DNA of 64,000 nt from Lysobacter sp. FW306-1B-D06B (GCF_038446665.1 NZ_CP151802.1:2046001-2110000); one strand, 5' to 3'. Counted from the stretch's first letter, positions 47,911 through 57,340 are shown. Numbers and translations: made by a program. The notes: generated by a model from the sequence alone, not told the origin.

Positions 47911-47943
47911 CGGGTAGCGCGACACGTTTGTAGTGGTGGGAGG

Positions 47944-47972
47944 ACGGGGCGGGAAACCGCCCCGTTCTTTTT
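47944..47972 (+). terminator. Rho-independent terminator of the adhesin gene
   Basis: Perfect 9-bp stem ACGGGGCGG/CCGCCCCGT around GAAA, followed by TCTTTTT; 34 nt past the stop. Confidence 0.92.
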
Positions 47973-47984
47973 GCTTCGCGCTGC

Positions 47985-48252
47985 GCGCCCCCTCTTCCGC
48001 CCCTTCGGGGCACCTTCTCCCGCGAGGGGAGAAGGGGAAAGCAAGGCAACAACAGCAACAACAGCAGCAACAGCAGCAACAACAGCAGCAACAACAGCAG
48101 CAACAACAGCAGCAACAGCAACAGCAACACCTGCAACAGCTCCAGCAACTCCGCGAGAAGCACCTGCGTTGCCCTCTCCCCTTGCGGCGACCGAAGGGAG
48201 TGCAGGGCTGAGAGGGGCAGGCCGCCACAGACGGCCAGGGAGAGGGGTAGGG
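47985..48252. repeat. Repeat block with a second CAG/CAA tract
   Basis: Starts with CCCCTCTTCCGCCCCTTC and CTTCTCCCGC/GGGGAGAAGGGG, as at 33050. Then ~31 triplets of CAA or CAG at 48047-48140 (poly-Gln in one frame), then CCCTCTCCCCTTGCGG with GGCCGCCACAGACGGCC and GGGAGAGGGG, as at 32971. This fills the gap before the VOC gene; no gene in it. Confidence 0.85.
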
Positions 48253-48289
48253 CTCGCGGTATCCTGTGCACCCGCGCAGGATGCCGACC

Positions 48290-48712
48290 ATGCCCACACC
48301 GCCGTTCCGCTTGCAGCAGATCGACCACGTCGTGCTGCGCGTTCGCGACGTGCCGGCCATGGTCGCCTTCTACTGCGACGTGCTCGGCTGCACCGTCGAG
48401 CGTCGACAAGAAACCATCGGCCTGACCCAGCTGCGCGCCGGCCGCTCGCTGATCGACCTGATCGATGTGCAGGGCACGATCGGCCGCCAGGGCGGTGCCG
48501 CGCCCGGGCACGAAGGCCGCAACATGGACCATCTGTGCCTGCGTGCCGAACCGTTCGACCTCCATGCGATCCTCGCCCACCTCCACGCATACGGCGCGCA
48601 CGTGGCCGAGTTTGGTTCGCGCTACGGCGCAGAAGGCAAAGGGCCGTCTCAGTATCTCTACGATCCGGAAGGCAATCTCGTCGAGCTGAAAGGAGCGCCG
48701 GACGAAACCTGA
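48290..48712 (+). CDS. VOC-family (glyoxalase-like) protein
   Basis: A 140-residue protein. ATG at 48290 is preferred because AGGA lies 8 nt upstream; the ATG at 48281 has no spaced site. Motifs: QIDHVVLRVRDVPAMVAFYCDVLG (first beta-alpha-beta module, metal His), MDHLCLRAEPFD (second His) and YLYDPEGNLVELKG (metal Glu). The H/H/E triad and length fit small metal-dependent VOC proteins of unknown substrate, such as lyases or antibiotic-thiol transferases. Followed by a family B repeat and then the MFS gene. Confidence 0.88.
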   Translation: MPTPPFRLQQIDHVVLRVRDVPAMVAFYCDVLGCTVERRQETIGLTQLRAGRSLIDLIDVQGTIGRQGGAAPGHEGRNMDHLCLRAEPFDLHAILAHLHAYGAHVAEFGSRYGAEGKGPSQYLYDPEGNLVELKGAPDET

Positions 48713-48728
48713 GCGTCTTCCGTTCTTC

Positions 48729-48824
48729 CGTCATTCCCGCGAAAGCGGGAATCCAGCGACTTGCTCCGGCCGCGACCTGACGCGCGATGAAGTCACTGGA
48801 TTCCTGCTTTCGCAGGAATGACGG
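48729..48824. repeat. Family B-type inverted repeat
   Basis: GTCATTCCCGCGAAAGCGGG and the opposing CCTGCTTTCGCAGGAATGAC, with AATCCAG/CTGGATT extending the stem; arms of ~32 bp around ~30 bases. Lies between the VOC and MFS genes. Confidence 0.8.
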
Positions 48825-48864
48825 CCCTGATGATCATCCGCAGTATCCAGCCCGCTCCCACTCC

Positions 48865-50118
48865 ATGCCCAGCCAACCCGCCACGCTCTCCATTCCCATC
48901 CGAACACTCGCGCTCCTGCTCGGCGGGCTGGCGATGTTCGGGCCGTTCTCGATCGACACGATTTTCCCCGCGTTCCCCGCCATCGGCGCGCAGTTCGGCG
49001 CGGACAAGCTGGCGATGCAGCAGACCATCAGCGTTTACCTGGTCGCCTATGCGCTCACCAGCATCGTGCACGGCCCGTTGTCGGATGCGATCGGGCGGCG
49101 GCGCGTCATCCTCGGCGGCCTGGTGATCTTCGCCATCGCCTCGGCCGGCTGCGCGCTGGCGAAGGACCTGCCGACGCTGCTGACCTTCCGCGCGCTGCAG
49201 GGACTGTCGTCCGGCGTGGGCTTGATCGTCGGCCGCGCGGTCATCCGCGACGTGCTGCACGGCGACGACGCGCAACGACTGATGAGCCAGGTGTCGATGA
49301 TCTTCGGCGTGGCGCCGGCGGTGGCGCCGGTGGTCGGCGGCTGGATTCTCGGCTGGGCGCACTGGCCGGCGATCTTCTGGTTCCTGGTCGTGTTCGCCGT
49401 GGTGCTGATCCTTGCGACCTGGCGCATGCTGCCGGAAACGCATCCGGTCGATGCGCGATTGCCGATGGTGCCGCGTCGCCTGCTGCGCGATTACGTCGCC
49501 ATCCTGATCAATCCGCGCTTCCAGCGCCTGGCCGCAGCGAGCGCGTTCAACTTCGCCGCGCTGTGGGTGTACATCGCCTCGGCGCCGGCGTTCGTGATGG
49601 ACATCCTCAAGCTCAGCGAGCGCGAGTTCGGCTGGTTCTTCGTGCCGATGATCAGCGGCATGGTGCTGGGCGCATTCGTGTCCGGGCGCAGCGCGGGCAA
49701 GGTCAGCGGCGCGCGGCTGGTGTCGATCGGCTTCGCCTGCTCGGCGGTCGCGATGCTGCTCAACCTGGGCTACAACCTGTGGACCGACGTGCCGCGCGTG
49801 CCGTGGGCGGTGTTGCCGATGATGCTCAACGCATTCGGCATCGCGCTGGTGTTTCCGATCGTGACGCTGTCGATCCTGGACATGTACCCGCGCCAGCGCG
49901 GTTCGTCTTCGTCGTTGCAGGCCTTCACCAGCCTGGTGCTGAACGCGCTGATCGCCGGCGTGCTGTCGCCGTGGATCAGCGGCCATGCGCTGTGGCTGGT
50001 GGCGGCGGCTACTGTGTTCCTGGCGGTGGGCTATGCATTCTGGCGCTGGGAAGCGCGCGTTTCGCGCCTGCGCAGCCGCAGCGAGGCGGCGCCCGGCGTG
50101 CCGGGCGAAACGCTCTAG
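48865..50118 (+). CDS. Bcr/CflA-family multidrug MFS exporter
   Basis: A 417-residue 12-helix MFS transporter starting MPSQPATLSIPIRTLAL at 48865. Motif A between helices 2 and 3 is HGPLSDAIGRRRVI; DMYLPALP-like start is DTIFPAFPAI; helix 5 motif C-like is GVAPAVAPVVGGWIL, the antiporter signature of drug exporters. Proton-coupled efflux of drugs or small metabolites across the inner membrane. Its stop overlaps the end of the convergent permease gene by 4 nt. Confidence 0.93.
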   Translation: MPSQPATLSIPIRTLALLLGGLAMFGPFSIDTIFPAFPAIGAQFGADKLAMQQTISVYLVAYALTSIVHGPLSDAIGRRRVILGGLVIFAIASAGCALAKDLPTLLTFRALQGLSSGVGLIVGRAVIRDVLHGDDAQRLMSQVSMIFGVAPAVAPVVGGWILGWAHWPAIFWFLVVFAVVLILATWRMLPETHPVDARLPMVPRRLLRDYVAILINPRFQRLAAASAFNFAALWVYIASAPAFVMDILKLSEREFGWFFVPMISGMVLGAFVSGRSAGKVSGARLVSIGFACSAVAMLLNLGYNLWTDVPRVPWAVLPMMLNAFGIALVFPIVTLSILDMYPRQRGSSSSLQAFTSLVLNALIAGVLSPWISGHALWLVAAATVFLAVGYAFWRWEARVSRLRSRSEAAPGVPGETL

Positions 50119-51395
50119 TTCGCCAGCGCCGCGCGACGTCGCATGGCCCAGTGCAGCGGCAGTCCGGCGACGATCAGCACCGCGCCCCACGCCAATGCTT
50201 CCGCGCCGATGCCGAACATCGCATACAGGCTGTAGGCCAGCGCGAGCGCAGCGACGATGCGACTGCCCGCGCCGTGGCCGCGCACCAGCCATGCCATGCT
50301 GCTGACCACGTAAGGCAGCAGTGTCGCGGCGGTGGAGAGCAGGATCGAGAAGGTGAACACCTGCACGAGCGAGCGGCTGTAGTTCGCCGCGACCAGCGCA
50401 CTGGCCAGCAGGCTGCTCACGATCACGCCGAACACGGGCGTGCCGCCGGCATCGAGCTTGGTGAAGACCTTCGGAAACACGCCGTCGCGCGCGGCGGCCA
50501 GCGGCAGTTGCGCCGACAGCAGGATCCAGCCGTTGAGCGCGCCGAAGCAGGAGATCGCCATCACCACGGCGAGCGTCACGCCCGCCGCCGGACCCCACAG
50601 CGAACGCGCGGCATCGGCCATCGGGGCCTGCGAATCCTTCAACACTTCGGCCGGCAACAGGCCGAGCACGGCGGTGCAGGCGAGGATCGTCGCCACACCG
50701 GCCAGGAGGGTGCCCAGCACCGTCGCGCGCGGCACGTTGACCTGCGCGTTTTCCGTCGAGCCTGCGGGCACGGTCGCGGCCTCCAGGCCGAGCATCGCCC
50801 AGAGCGTCAATGCCACGGCGGCATTGGCGACATGGGGCAGGCTGTCGCCGGTGGGATTGAACGGCGTGTAGTGCTTCGCATCGACGAACCACAGCGCGAC
50901 CAGGCCGAACAGCAGCAGCGGCAGCAGCTTCAGTGCAGTGGTGACGAGCTGCACGCGCCCGGCTTCGCGCAGGCCGATGAGGTTCACGCCGCTGCACACC
51001 CACAGCGCGCCCAGCGCGCACGCGGCCGCGCGCAGCGGAGTCGCGGTGAGCGCGGGGAAGATCGACCCCATGCTGCCGGCGAAGGCGACGGCGATTGCGG
51101 CCGTGGCGCACCAGATCGAGATCCAGTAGCTCCACGCGATGACGAATCCCGGCAACTCGCCGAAGGCATTGCGCGCGAACACGTAGGGCCCGCCGGTCTG
51201 CGGCCAGCGCATGGACAGGCGGGCGAAGGTGATCGCCAGCAGCATCGCGCCGGCCAGCGTGATGCCCCAGCCGAGCAGGCTGGCCGCGCCGAACGGCGCC
51301 AGCGCCGCCGGCAGCAGGAAGGCGCCGGAGCCGATCATGCTGCCGACGACGAGCGCGGTGGCGGACCAGAAGCCGAGAGGGCGGGAAGTGGTCAT
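50115..51395 (-). CDS. APC-family amino acid permease
   Basis: A 426-residue inner-membrane transporter with about 12 helices. GSMIGSGAFLLPAAL (helix 1 break) and GGPYVFARNAFGE are signature sequences of the AdiC/CadB-YjeH branch of the APC superfamily; ENAQVNVPRATVLGTLLAG follows in helix 6-7. It probably takes up or exchanges amino acids or amines; substrate is not clear. Starts MTTSRPLGFWSATALV at 51395. Confidence 0.92.
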   Translation of the reverse strand: MTTSRPLGFWSATALVVGSMIGSGAFLLPAALAPFGAASLLGWGITLAGAMLLAITFARLSMRWPQTGGPYVFARNAFGELPGFVIAWSYWISIWCATAAIAVAFAGSMGSIFPALTATPLRAAACALGALWVCSGVNLIGLREAGRVQLVTTALKLLPLLLFGLVALWFVDAKHYTPFNPTGDSLPHVANAAVALTLWAMLGLEAATVPAGSTENAQVNVPRATVLGTLLAGVATILACTAVLGLLPAEVLKDSQAPMADAARSLWGPAAGVTLAVVMAISCFGALNGWILLSAQLPLAAARDGVFPKVFTKLDAGGTPVFGVIVSSLLASALVAANYSRSLVQVFTFSILLSTAATLLPYVVSSMAWLVRGHGAGSRIVAALALAYSLYAMFGIGAEALAWGAVLIVAGLPLHWAMRRRAALAN

Positions 51396-51448
51396 GGAGG
51401 CGTCAGATGGGAAGGGCTCGGCGGACTCGACGCGCGGTGCGCATACAC

Positions 51449-51552
51449 CGTTCGTCCTGAGCGTAGCGAAGCGAAGTCGAAGGACGGGCGGGCCTTGATG
51501 CCGGCAGCGCCCTTCGACTTCGGCGCTTCGCGCCTACGCTCAGGGCGAACGG
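51449..51552. repeat. Inverted repeat, family C (copy 2)
   Basis: Left arm CGTTCGTCCTGAGCGTAGCG..., right arm CTTCGACTTCGGCGCTTCGC..., mostly complementary but with an insertion in the right arm. Same element as at 36616. Occupies the space between the permease start and the Rieske gene 3' end. Confidence 0.8.
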
Positions 51553-51603
51553 ACAAGAGGCGCTTCCGATGCGATCTGCGGGACGGACGCGAAGCGAGCG
51601 CGC

Positions 51604-52692
51604 TCACGCGCCATCCGCGCGATACACCGAACGCAGCAGCTCATGGAAATGGTGCACTGCGTTCTCGCGCAGCGGATTCAGGCGCCCGGGCTCGTACGAG
51701 CCCGACGACAGCCCGCGTTGCACGTCCTCGCAGATGGTGAGGTCTTCCAGTTGCACTTCATCGCTGAAGTCCAGGTCGGCCTGGCGGCGTTCGCGGCCCG
51801 TGTCGGATTCGTCGACGGCGTAGTAGAAGTCGAACTCCACGCGGCAGCGATCCACGCCCTTGGGAATCACGCGGTTGGTCTGCAGGCGGCCGGGCAGGAT
51901 GTTGAGCATCGTGTTCGGCCACATCCAGTAGTACAGGGCGTCGCCGTCGCCGTAGAGGCCGTCGCCGCTTTCCAGCGGGCTCCATTGGTAGGAGTACCAG
52001 TGCGCCGTTTCGGTGATGTAGCTGCGGTAGTCGAGCAGCTTGTTCAGTCCGGGATGAATGTGCGGGACGTGGTAGCCCTCGAGGTAGTTGTCGACGTAGA
52101 CCTTCCAGTTGCAGGCGACGTCGTAGCCGACGCGACGGTGGTGGCCGTAGCGTTCGAGATGACGCGTGGGGCCGATGCGCGCGTCGATGCCGGCCACGAA
52201 GGCATCGAAGTCCGGCGCGCGCGCTTCGTCCACGGCGGCGAACACCATGCCCTGCCACACCCGCACCGCCAGCTGCGGCAGGTGCACGTCGCTTACGTTG
52301 AAGTCGGGCGCGCCGCCCATCTCCGGTGCCGAGCGCAACGTGCCGTCGAGCGTGTAGGTCCAGCCGTGGTAGCGGCAACGCAACGCCTTCGCGGCCAGGC
52401 CGTCGCAGGTCGCGATGGGGCCGGCGCGATGGCGGCAGACGTTGTGGAACACGCGGATCTCGTCGTCCGCGCCGCGCACCGCGATGACCGGCAACCCGGC
52501 GAAGTCGCCGACGACGTGGTCGCCCGCGTTCTGCAGCTGGCAGACGTGGGCGAGCAGTTGCCAGCCGGCGTCGAAGATGGCGCGGCGGTCCAGCGCCACC
52601 ATCGCCGGGTCCGCGTAGTAGCGGGCGGGCAGGGCGGTGGCGTGGTCGAGGGGCTGCGGGGCGAGGTCGGGAAGGCGGTCGGCGCGGTTCAT
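51604..52692 (-). CDS. Rieske non-haem iron oxygenase, alpha subunit
   Basis: A 362-residue protein. The Rieske [2Fe-2S] site is C86-x-H88 (NVCRHRAG) and C106-xx-H109 (CRYHGW). The catalytic domain has DNYLEGYHVPHIHP, carrying the mononuclear iron histidines, and EDLTICEDVQRGL near the end. Sequence style matches the choline monooxygenase/GbcA/stachydrine demethylase group of oxygenases rather than classical aromatic ones, so a quaternary amine or similar N-methyl substrate is plausible. No reductase gene is adjacent. Ends 46 nt after, and on the same strand as, the amidohydrolase. Confidence 0.92.
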   Translation of the reverse strand: MNRADRLPDLAPQPLDHATALPARYYADPAMVALDRRAIFDAGWQLLAHVCQLQNAGDHVVGDFAGLPVIAVRGADDEIRVFHNVCRHRAGPIATCDGLAAKALRCRYHGWTYTLDGTLRSAPEMGGAPDFNVSDVHLPQLAVRVWQGMVFAAVDEARAPDFDAFVAGIDARIGPTRHLERYGHHRRVGYDVACNWKVYVDNYLEGYHVPHIHPGLNKLLDYRSYITETAHWYSYQWSPLESGDGLYGDGDALYYWMWPNTMLNILPGRLQTNRVIPKGVDRCRVEFDFYYAVDESDTGRERRQADLDFSDEVQLEDLTICEDVQRGLSSGSYEPGRLNPLRENAVHHFHELLRSVYRADGA

Positions 52693-52738
52693 GCGCGCAG
52701 GGTACGACCGCCTCCGCTATTTGGGGAAGCGCCGCCGC

Positions 52739-54184
52739 TCAGGGGCTCGCTGGCGCCTGCGCCCGCTGCGCCGCAACACGACGCGCCACGTCGGCCAGCA
52801 TCGCGTCCAGATCGGCGCGGCCGTGGACCTGGCCGCGAAGCACGACCGCGTGGATCCTGCGCGTCGCCGAGATGTCGCGCAGCGGGTCGGCGTCCAGCAG
52901 CACGACGTCGGCGATCTTGCCCGGCGCCAGCGTGCCGTATTCGTCGTCATGGCCTAGGAAACGCGCGCCGTTGATGGTCGCCGCCTGCAATGCCTGCTGC
53001 GGCGTCAGGCCGTAATGCACCAGCCAGCCCAGCTCGTCGTGCAGGCCGATGCCCGGATAGTTGTATGAGTTGAGGAAGCCCGCATCGGTGCCGGCGAGGA
53101 TCGTGACGCCGGCGCGTTGCAGCATCGGCAGCACGCTGGCGCTGGTCTCGAAACGTTCGTGGCGACGCGCGACGGCGGCGGCATCGTCCTTCGCCGCGCG
53201 CTCCACACGCCAGGTGTAGGTCGCCTGCAGGCCCGGGCCGATGTACTTCAGGTAGTCGTCGTCGCGGTGATCGTCCTGGTCGAGGTAGGTCACCACGCGG
53301 CTGCCGTTGATCGTCGGCGTGATCGCGGTGCCGTGCCGAGCGAGGTTGCGGTAGGCGGCCATCGCACGGGCGGGATCGAAGGTGGCGTTCCACTGCGTCC
53401 ATGCGTCGCGGCTGGTGGTCTCGCCCCTGGCGATCTTCTCGCCCAGCGATTTCTCCAGCGGCGATCCCGCTTTGTAGGCGTAGTCCAGGTGTTCGATCGA
53501 ATCCAGGCCGGCGGCGCTGACTTCCTCCAGCGTCAGCGCGTAGGGCACGTGCGCGGAGGTCTTCAGGCCGCGACGGTCGGCGTTTTTCACCGCTTCGATG
53601 AACAGCTCCGGCGAAAGCGTGTTGTCGGTGATCTTGACGAAGTCGACCTTCCAGCCCTGGAGCTGGTCGAGCGCGGCATCGAGTTCGGCGACGTTGCCGA
53701 TTTCCAGATCGCCCGGCCAGATCGACTTGTAGCCTTCGATCTTCGGCCCGGACGTGAGGATGCGCGGACCCGGGAGCTTGCCGTCGGCGACGGCGTCGCG
53801 CCATTGGAAGACGCTCGGGCTCAGGTCGCCGGCGGCGTCGCGCACGGCAGTGATGCCATGGGCGACGTACAGCGGGAGCAGGTTGCGGTTCTCTCCGATC
53901 AACGCTTCGCCGCCGCCGAAGTGCACGTGCATGTCCCACAGGCCGGGGATGGCGAACTTGCCGCTTGCATCGATCACCTGCGCGGGCTCGTACGCTTTCG
54001 CACGCTTGGCATCCACCACGGCGAGGATGCGGCCGTCGCGCACGGCGATGCTGCGGTGGGGCTGCAGCTTGCCGGTGGCGATGTCGACGACGGTGGCGTC
54101 GCGCACGAGCAGATCGACGCGCTCGGCGGCGGACGCGTGGCCGGCGACCAGCAGGGCGAGCGAGAGGGCCAGGGGCTTGTTCAT
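52739..54184 (-). CDS. Secreted amidohydrolase-family enzyme
   Basis: A 481-residue protein starting MNKPLALSLALLVAGHASAA (signal peptide) at 54184. Metal centre: WDMHVHFGGG (HxH), TSAHVPYALT and IEHLDYAY (His ligands), ILAGTDAGFLN (Asp); beta-sandwich halves at both ends (VIDASGKFAIPGLWD; APGKIADVVLLDADP). Typical of imidazolonepropionase/prolidase-like secreted amidohydrolases; substrate unknown, possibly peptides or cyclic amides. Divergent from the LysR gene with 105 bp between starts, so probably controlled by it. Confidence 0.92.
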   Translation of the reverse strand: MNKPLALSLALLVAGHASAAERVDLLVRDATVVDIATGKLQPHRSIAVRDGRILAVVDAKRAKAYEPAQVIDASGKFAIPGLWDMHVHFGGGEALIGENRNLLPLYVAHGITAVRDAAGDLSPSVFQWRDAVADGKLPGPRILTSGPKIEGYKSIWPGDLEIGNVAELDAALDQLQGWKVDFVKITDNTLSPELFIEAVKNADRRGLKTSAHVPYALTLEEVSAAGLDSIEHLDYAYKAGSPLEKSLGEKIARGETTSRDAWTQWNATFDPARAMAAYRNLARHGTAITPTINGSRVVTYLDQDDHRDDDYLKYIGPGLQATYTWRVERAAKDDAAAVARRHERFETSASVLPMLQRAGVTILAGTDAGFLNSYNYPGIGLHDELGWLVHYGLTPQQALQAATINGARFLGHDDEYGTLAPGKIADVVLLDADPLRDISATRRIHAVVLRGQVHGRADLDAMLADVARRVAAQRAQAPASP

Positions 54185-54289
54185 GGACGGCGGCGGGATT
54201 CGGGGATCGGGGAAACCATACGGTTTGCGCGTGGCATCGCCCAATTAAATAATCCCATCCACTCCAGTGGGAAATCGAATGGCGGCCCC

Positions 54290-55141
54290 ATGTACGACCC
54301 CCTGCTTCTGCGCAGCTTCGTCGCCGTGGTTGAATCCGGCGGCTTCACCCGCGCGGCCCAGGCGCTGCACCTGACCCAGTCCACCGTGAGCCAGCAGCTG
54401 CGGCGGCTGGAGGAGGAAGTCGGGCAGCGACTGCTCGAACGTGAACCCGGCGGCGTGCGTCCCACTCAGGCCGGTGAGCGCCTGCTCGGCTATGCGCGGC
54501 GCCTGCTCCAGTTGGGCGATGAGGCGCGCGCGGCGATGAGCGGCGGCGATCGCGAGGAGATCGTGCGCCTGGGCGTGCCGGAGGATCTGGCGGGCGCGGC
54601 GCTCACGCCGGTGCTGTCGGCTTTCGCGCGTCATCGTGGTGGACTGCGACTGGAAGTGACGAGCGGGCTCAGCGGCGCGCTGTCGGCCGGTTATGAACGG
54701 GGCGAGTTCGACGTCGTGCTGGTCAAGCAGCGTGGCGCGGGCGGTGTGCGTTCGTGGCCGGAACGGCTGGCGTGGATCGACAGTCGCGACCATCCGTGCC
54801 TCTCGCTCGATCCGCTGCCACTGGCGGTGTTTCCGGTCGGCGGGCTGTATCGCGAAGAGATGTTCCAGGCGCTGGACGCGAAACAGCGGGGGTGGCGCAT
54901 CGCGTATTCCAGCGGCAGCCTGGCGAGCCTGCAGGCGGCGGTCGCCGACGGGCTCGGCATCAGCCTGTTGCCGCTGCGGGCGGTGCGCGCGGGGCATCGC
55001 GTTCTTGAACCGCGCGATGGCCTGCCCGTGATGCGTCCACTTCGCCTGGCGCTGCACCATCGCACGGAAGCGTCGGCCACCGTGCTGGCGCTGGTGGACA
55101 AGCTCGCGCGGCGCTGCGAGCAGCTCACCGCGCCGGACTGA
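54290..55141 (+). CDS. LysR-family transcriptional regulator
   Basis: A 283-residue regulator starting MYDPLLLRSFVAVVE at 54290. N-terminal winged HTH: GGFTRAAQALHLTQSTVSQQ, LRRLEEEVGQRLLER, RPTQAGERLLGYA. C-terminal periplasmic-binding-like effector domain (VRLGVPEDLAG, LRLEVTSGLSGAL, FDVVLVKQ, GISLLPLRAV). Divergent from the amidohydrolase gene; the A+T-rich stretch AATTAAATAATCCCA at 54243-54257 between them is a likely promoter/operator. Effector unknown. Confidence 0.94.
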   Translation: MYDPLLLRSFVAVVESGGFTRAAQALHLTQSTVSQQLRRLEEEVGQRLLEREPGGVRPTQAGERLLGYARRLLQLGDEARAAMSGGDREEIVRLGVPEDLAGAALTPVLSAFARHRGGLRLEVTSGLSGALSAGYERGEFDVVLVKQRGAGGVRSWPERLAWIDSRDHPCLSLDPLPLAVFPVGGLYREEMFQALDAKQRGWRIAYSSGSLASLQAAVADGLGISLLPLRAVRAGHRVLEPRDGLPVMRPLRLALHHRTEASATVLALVDKLARRCEQLTAPD

Positions 55142-55153
55142 GCCGCATCAAAG

Positions 55154-55181
55154 CGAAAGGCCGGCTTGCGCCGGCCTTTCG
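55154..55181. terminator. Bidirectional terminator between LysR and M2 peptidase genes
   Basis: A perfect 12-bp stem, CGAAAGGCCGGC with GCCGGCCTTTCG, loop TTGC, lying 13 nt after one stop and 23 nt from the other convergent stop. The short A/T runs inside the stem can serve both strands. Confidence 0.85.
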
Positions 55182-55203
55182 TGGTACCGCGAACGAAGCG
55201 CGA

Positions 55204-57210
55204 TCAGCTCTTCGCCGGAGCCGCCGGCTTGTCCGTCGGCGCCGGTGCGGCGACGCTGGCATCGGCCTGCCAGCCGCAGGTCTTGCCTTCGTTCTGCTGC
55301 TTCAGCCACGTCTGCAGCGGGGCGAAGTACTCCAGCACCGCCGAGGCGTCCATCTGCTCGCCGCCGGTGAGCTCCTTCAGCGTCTTCTGCCACGGCTGGC
55401 TCGCGCCCTTGCTCAGCATCGCCTGGAACTTCGCACCGGCTTCCTTGTTGCCGTAGAAGCTGCACTCGTACAGCGGGCCCTTGTGGCCGGCCGCATCGCA
55501 CAGCGCCTTGTAGAACTGGAACTGCAGCACGTGCGAGAGGAAGTAGCGCGTGTACGGCGTGTTGCCCGGCACGTGGTACTTCGCGCCGGCGTCGAAGAAC
55601 TCTTCGCCGCGCGCCGATACCGGGGCGACGCCCTGGTACTTGGCCTTCAGTTCCCACCACGCCTTGTTGTAGTCGGCCGGCTTGATCGAGCCGTCGAACA
55701 CGCCCCAGCGCCAGCGGTCGATCATCAGGCCGAACGGCAGGAACGACACCTTCGCCAGCGCCATGCGCATCTGCGCGTTGATCAGCGCCTCGTTGCTCAC
55801 CTGCTGGTCGCCGGCCAGGCCGATCGACTGCAGGTACTGCGGCGTCATCGCCAGCACGATCGTGTCGCCGATGGCCTCGTGGAAGCCGTCGTGCGCGCCT
55901 TGCTGGAACAGCGGCGGCAGCTTGTTGTAGGCCATGTAGTAATACACGTGGCCGAGCTCGTGGTAGATCGTGGTGAAGTCTTCTTCGTTGGGCTTGATGC
56001 ACATCTTGGTGCGCACGTCGCCGGCCATGTTCATGTCCCACGCGCTGGCGTGGCAGACCACGTCGCGGTCACGCGGCTTGATGAACTGCGTCTTGGACCA
56101 GTAGCTCTCCGGCAGCTTGGCCATGCCGAGCGAGGTGTAGAAGTCCTGCGCGCGTTCGGTCATCAGCTTGGCGGTGGCGAGCTTGGCGTCCTGCTCGATC
56201 TGCGCCAGGTCGTCCGGCGAGCGCTTGCCCGGGTTCTTGGTCAGCTGCGCGTCGAACGACGCCTTGTACTGCGATTCCAGCGCGCCGGTGATTTCCGGAA
56301 TGCTCGCGTCCGGGTACGGCGCCAGGATGTCCCACCGGTTGCCCCAGTCCTGCTGCCACATGTTGCCCAACAGGTGCGCGGGCAGCATGTTGCCGGCGAC
56401 GTGGCCGCGATCGGTGCCGTACTTCGCATCCAGGCGCGTGCGCGCGAAGCAGTGCAGCTGTTCGTACAGCGGCTTGACCTGGCTCCACAGGCGGTCGGTT
56501 TCGGCGGCGATTTCCGCCGGCGTCATGTCGTAACCCGAGCGCCACATCTCGCCTGTGTCGGCGAAGCCCATGTCGCGCGCGCCTTCGTTGACCAGTTCGA
56601 CGAAGCGCACGTAGTCCTTGCGCATCGGCTGCGCGACGGTGTGCCAGCCCTGCCACGCATCGAGCTGGGCGTCGTAGTCGCGGTTGCTGCGTAGCACGTC
56701 TTCCAGATCACCGAGCTGGCGGCACTGCTTGTCGTCGCCTTCGCCTTTGCAGTAGGTGCCGGCGCCGTAGGTGCCTTCCATCTTCGTGGCGATCTGGGTG
56801 AGCTCGGCCAGATGCTCGGGATTCTTCGGCGGCGGCATCGCGGTGCCGAGCTTGAGCAACTGGATCGCGCGCGCCGTTTCCGGCGACATCTGCTGGCCTT
56901 CGAAGCGCTTGGCCTGATCGATCCAGCTGTTGAGCTGGGCGAGGTAGCGCTCGTTCGCCTTGGCCGACAGCAGCTGGCTGTCGTCGTTGATGTAGGTCGA
57001 CGACAGCCACTGCGCGGCGGTCATCTCCGGATACATCTTCCGATACTCGTCGTTGACCCGGGCGACGAACTGGTCGGCGGTCTCGCCGGCCGGCGCGGTG
57101 GCGGGCGCTCCGGTGGTCGTGGTCGGGGTCGGTTCCTTCTTGCAACCGCCCAGGCCGATCACGGCCGCGGTAATGCTGAGCGCGAGCAGGGCGCGGATGG
57201 GTTTCGTCAT
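55204..57210 (-). CDS. M2-family dipeptidyl carboxypeptidase (ACE-like), lipoprotein
   Basis: A 668-residue zinc peptidase of the angiotensin-converting-enzyme family. Start MTKPIRALLALSI at 57210, signal ending in GLGGC (lipobox), then a Pro/Thr/Ala linker. Catalytic site HELGH (H417, H421) in YHELGHVYYYMAY, with downstream EAIGDTI supplying the third ligand; GNMWQQDW and FQFYKALC are further family markers. It removes C-terminal dipeptides from periplasmic peptides. Length is normal for bacterial M2 enzymes. Complements the secreted M1 aminopeptidase at 30273. Confidence 0.95.
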   Translation of the reverse strand: MTKPIRALLALSITAAVIGLGGCKKEPTPTTTTGAPATAPAGETADQFVARVNDEYRKMYPEMTAAQWLSSTYINDDSQLLSAKANERYLAQLNSWIDQAKRFEGQQMSPETARAIQLLKLGTAMPPPKNPEHLAELTQIATKMEGTYGAGTYCKGEGDDKQCRQLGDLEDVLRSNRDYDAQLDAWQGWHTVAQPMRKDYVRFVELVNEGARDMGFADTGEMWRSGYDMTPAEIAAETDRLWSQVKPLYEQLHCFARTRLDAKYGTDRGHVAGNMLPAHLLGNMWQQDWGNRWDILAPYPDASIPEITGALESQYKASFDAQLTKNPGKRSPDDLAQIEQDAKLATAKLMTERAQDFYTSLGMAKLPESYWSKTQFIKPRDRDVVCHASAWDMNMAGDVRTKMCIKPNEEDFTTIYHELGHVYYYMAYNKLPPLFQQGAHDGFHEAIGDTIVLAMTPQYLQSIGLAGDQQVSNEALINAQMRMALAKVSFLPFGLMIDRWRWGVFDGSIKPADYNKAWWELKAKYQGVAPVSARGEEFFDAGAKYHVPGNTPYTRYFLSHVLQFQFYKALCDAAGHKGPLYECSFYGNKEAGAKFQAMLSKGASQPWQKTLKELTGGEQMDASAVLEYFAPLQTWLKQQNEGKTCGWQADASVAAPAPTDKPAAPAKS

Positions 57211-57340
57211 GGCTCTCTCCGGTAAGAACTGCGCGCCAAGGGCGGCAGGCCCCGGAAGGCTAGAGGCGGGGCGGGACCGGCGCAAGGGAAGAAGGTTGTG
57301 GTGCGGTGCAGCGAGCACCGCCAGCGCCGATACCGAAGCT

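Noticed and set aside
46372..48360. 662-codon minus-strand frame with a poly-Cys run
   Set aside because: The Cys run is the complement of the CAG/CAA tract and the rest is antisense to the adhesin gene.
48793..51135. 780-codon minus-strand frame spanning the MFS and permease genes
   Set aside because: Antisense to the MFS gene and in a wrong frame of the permease gene; no domain.
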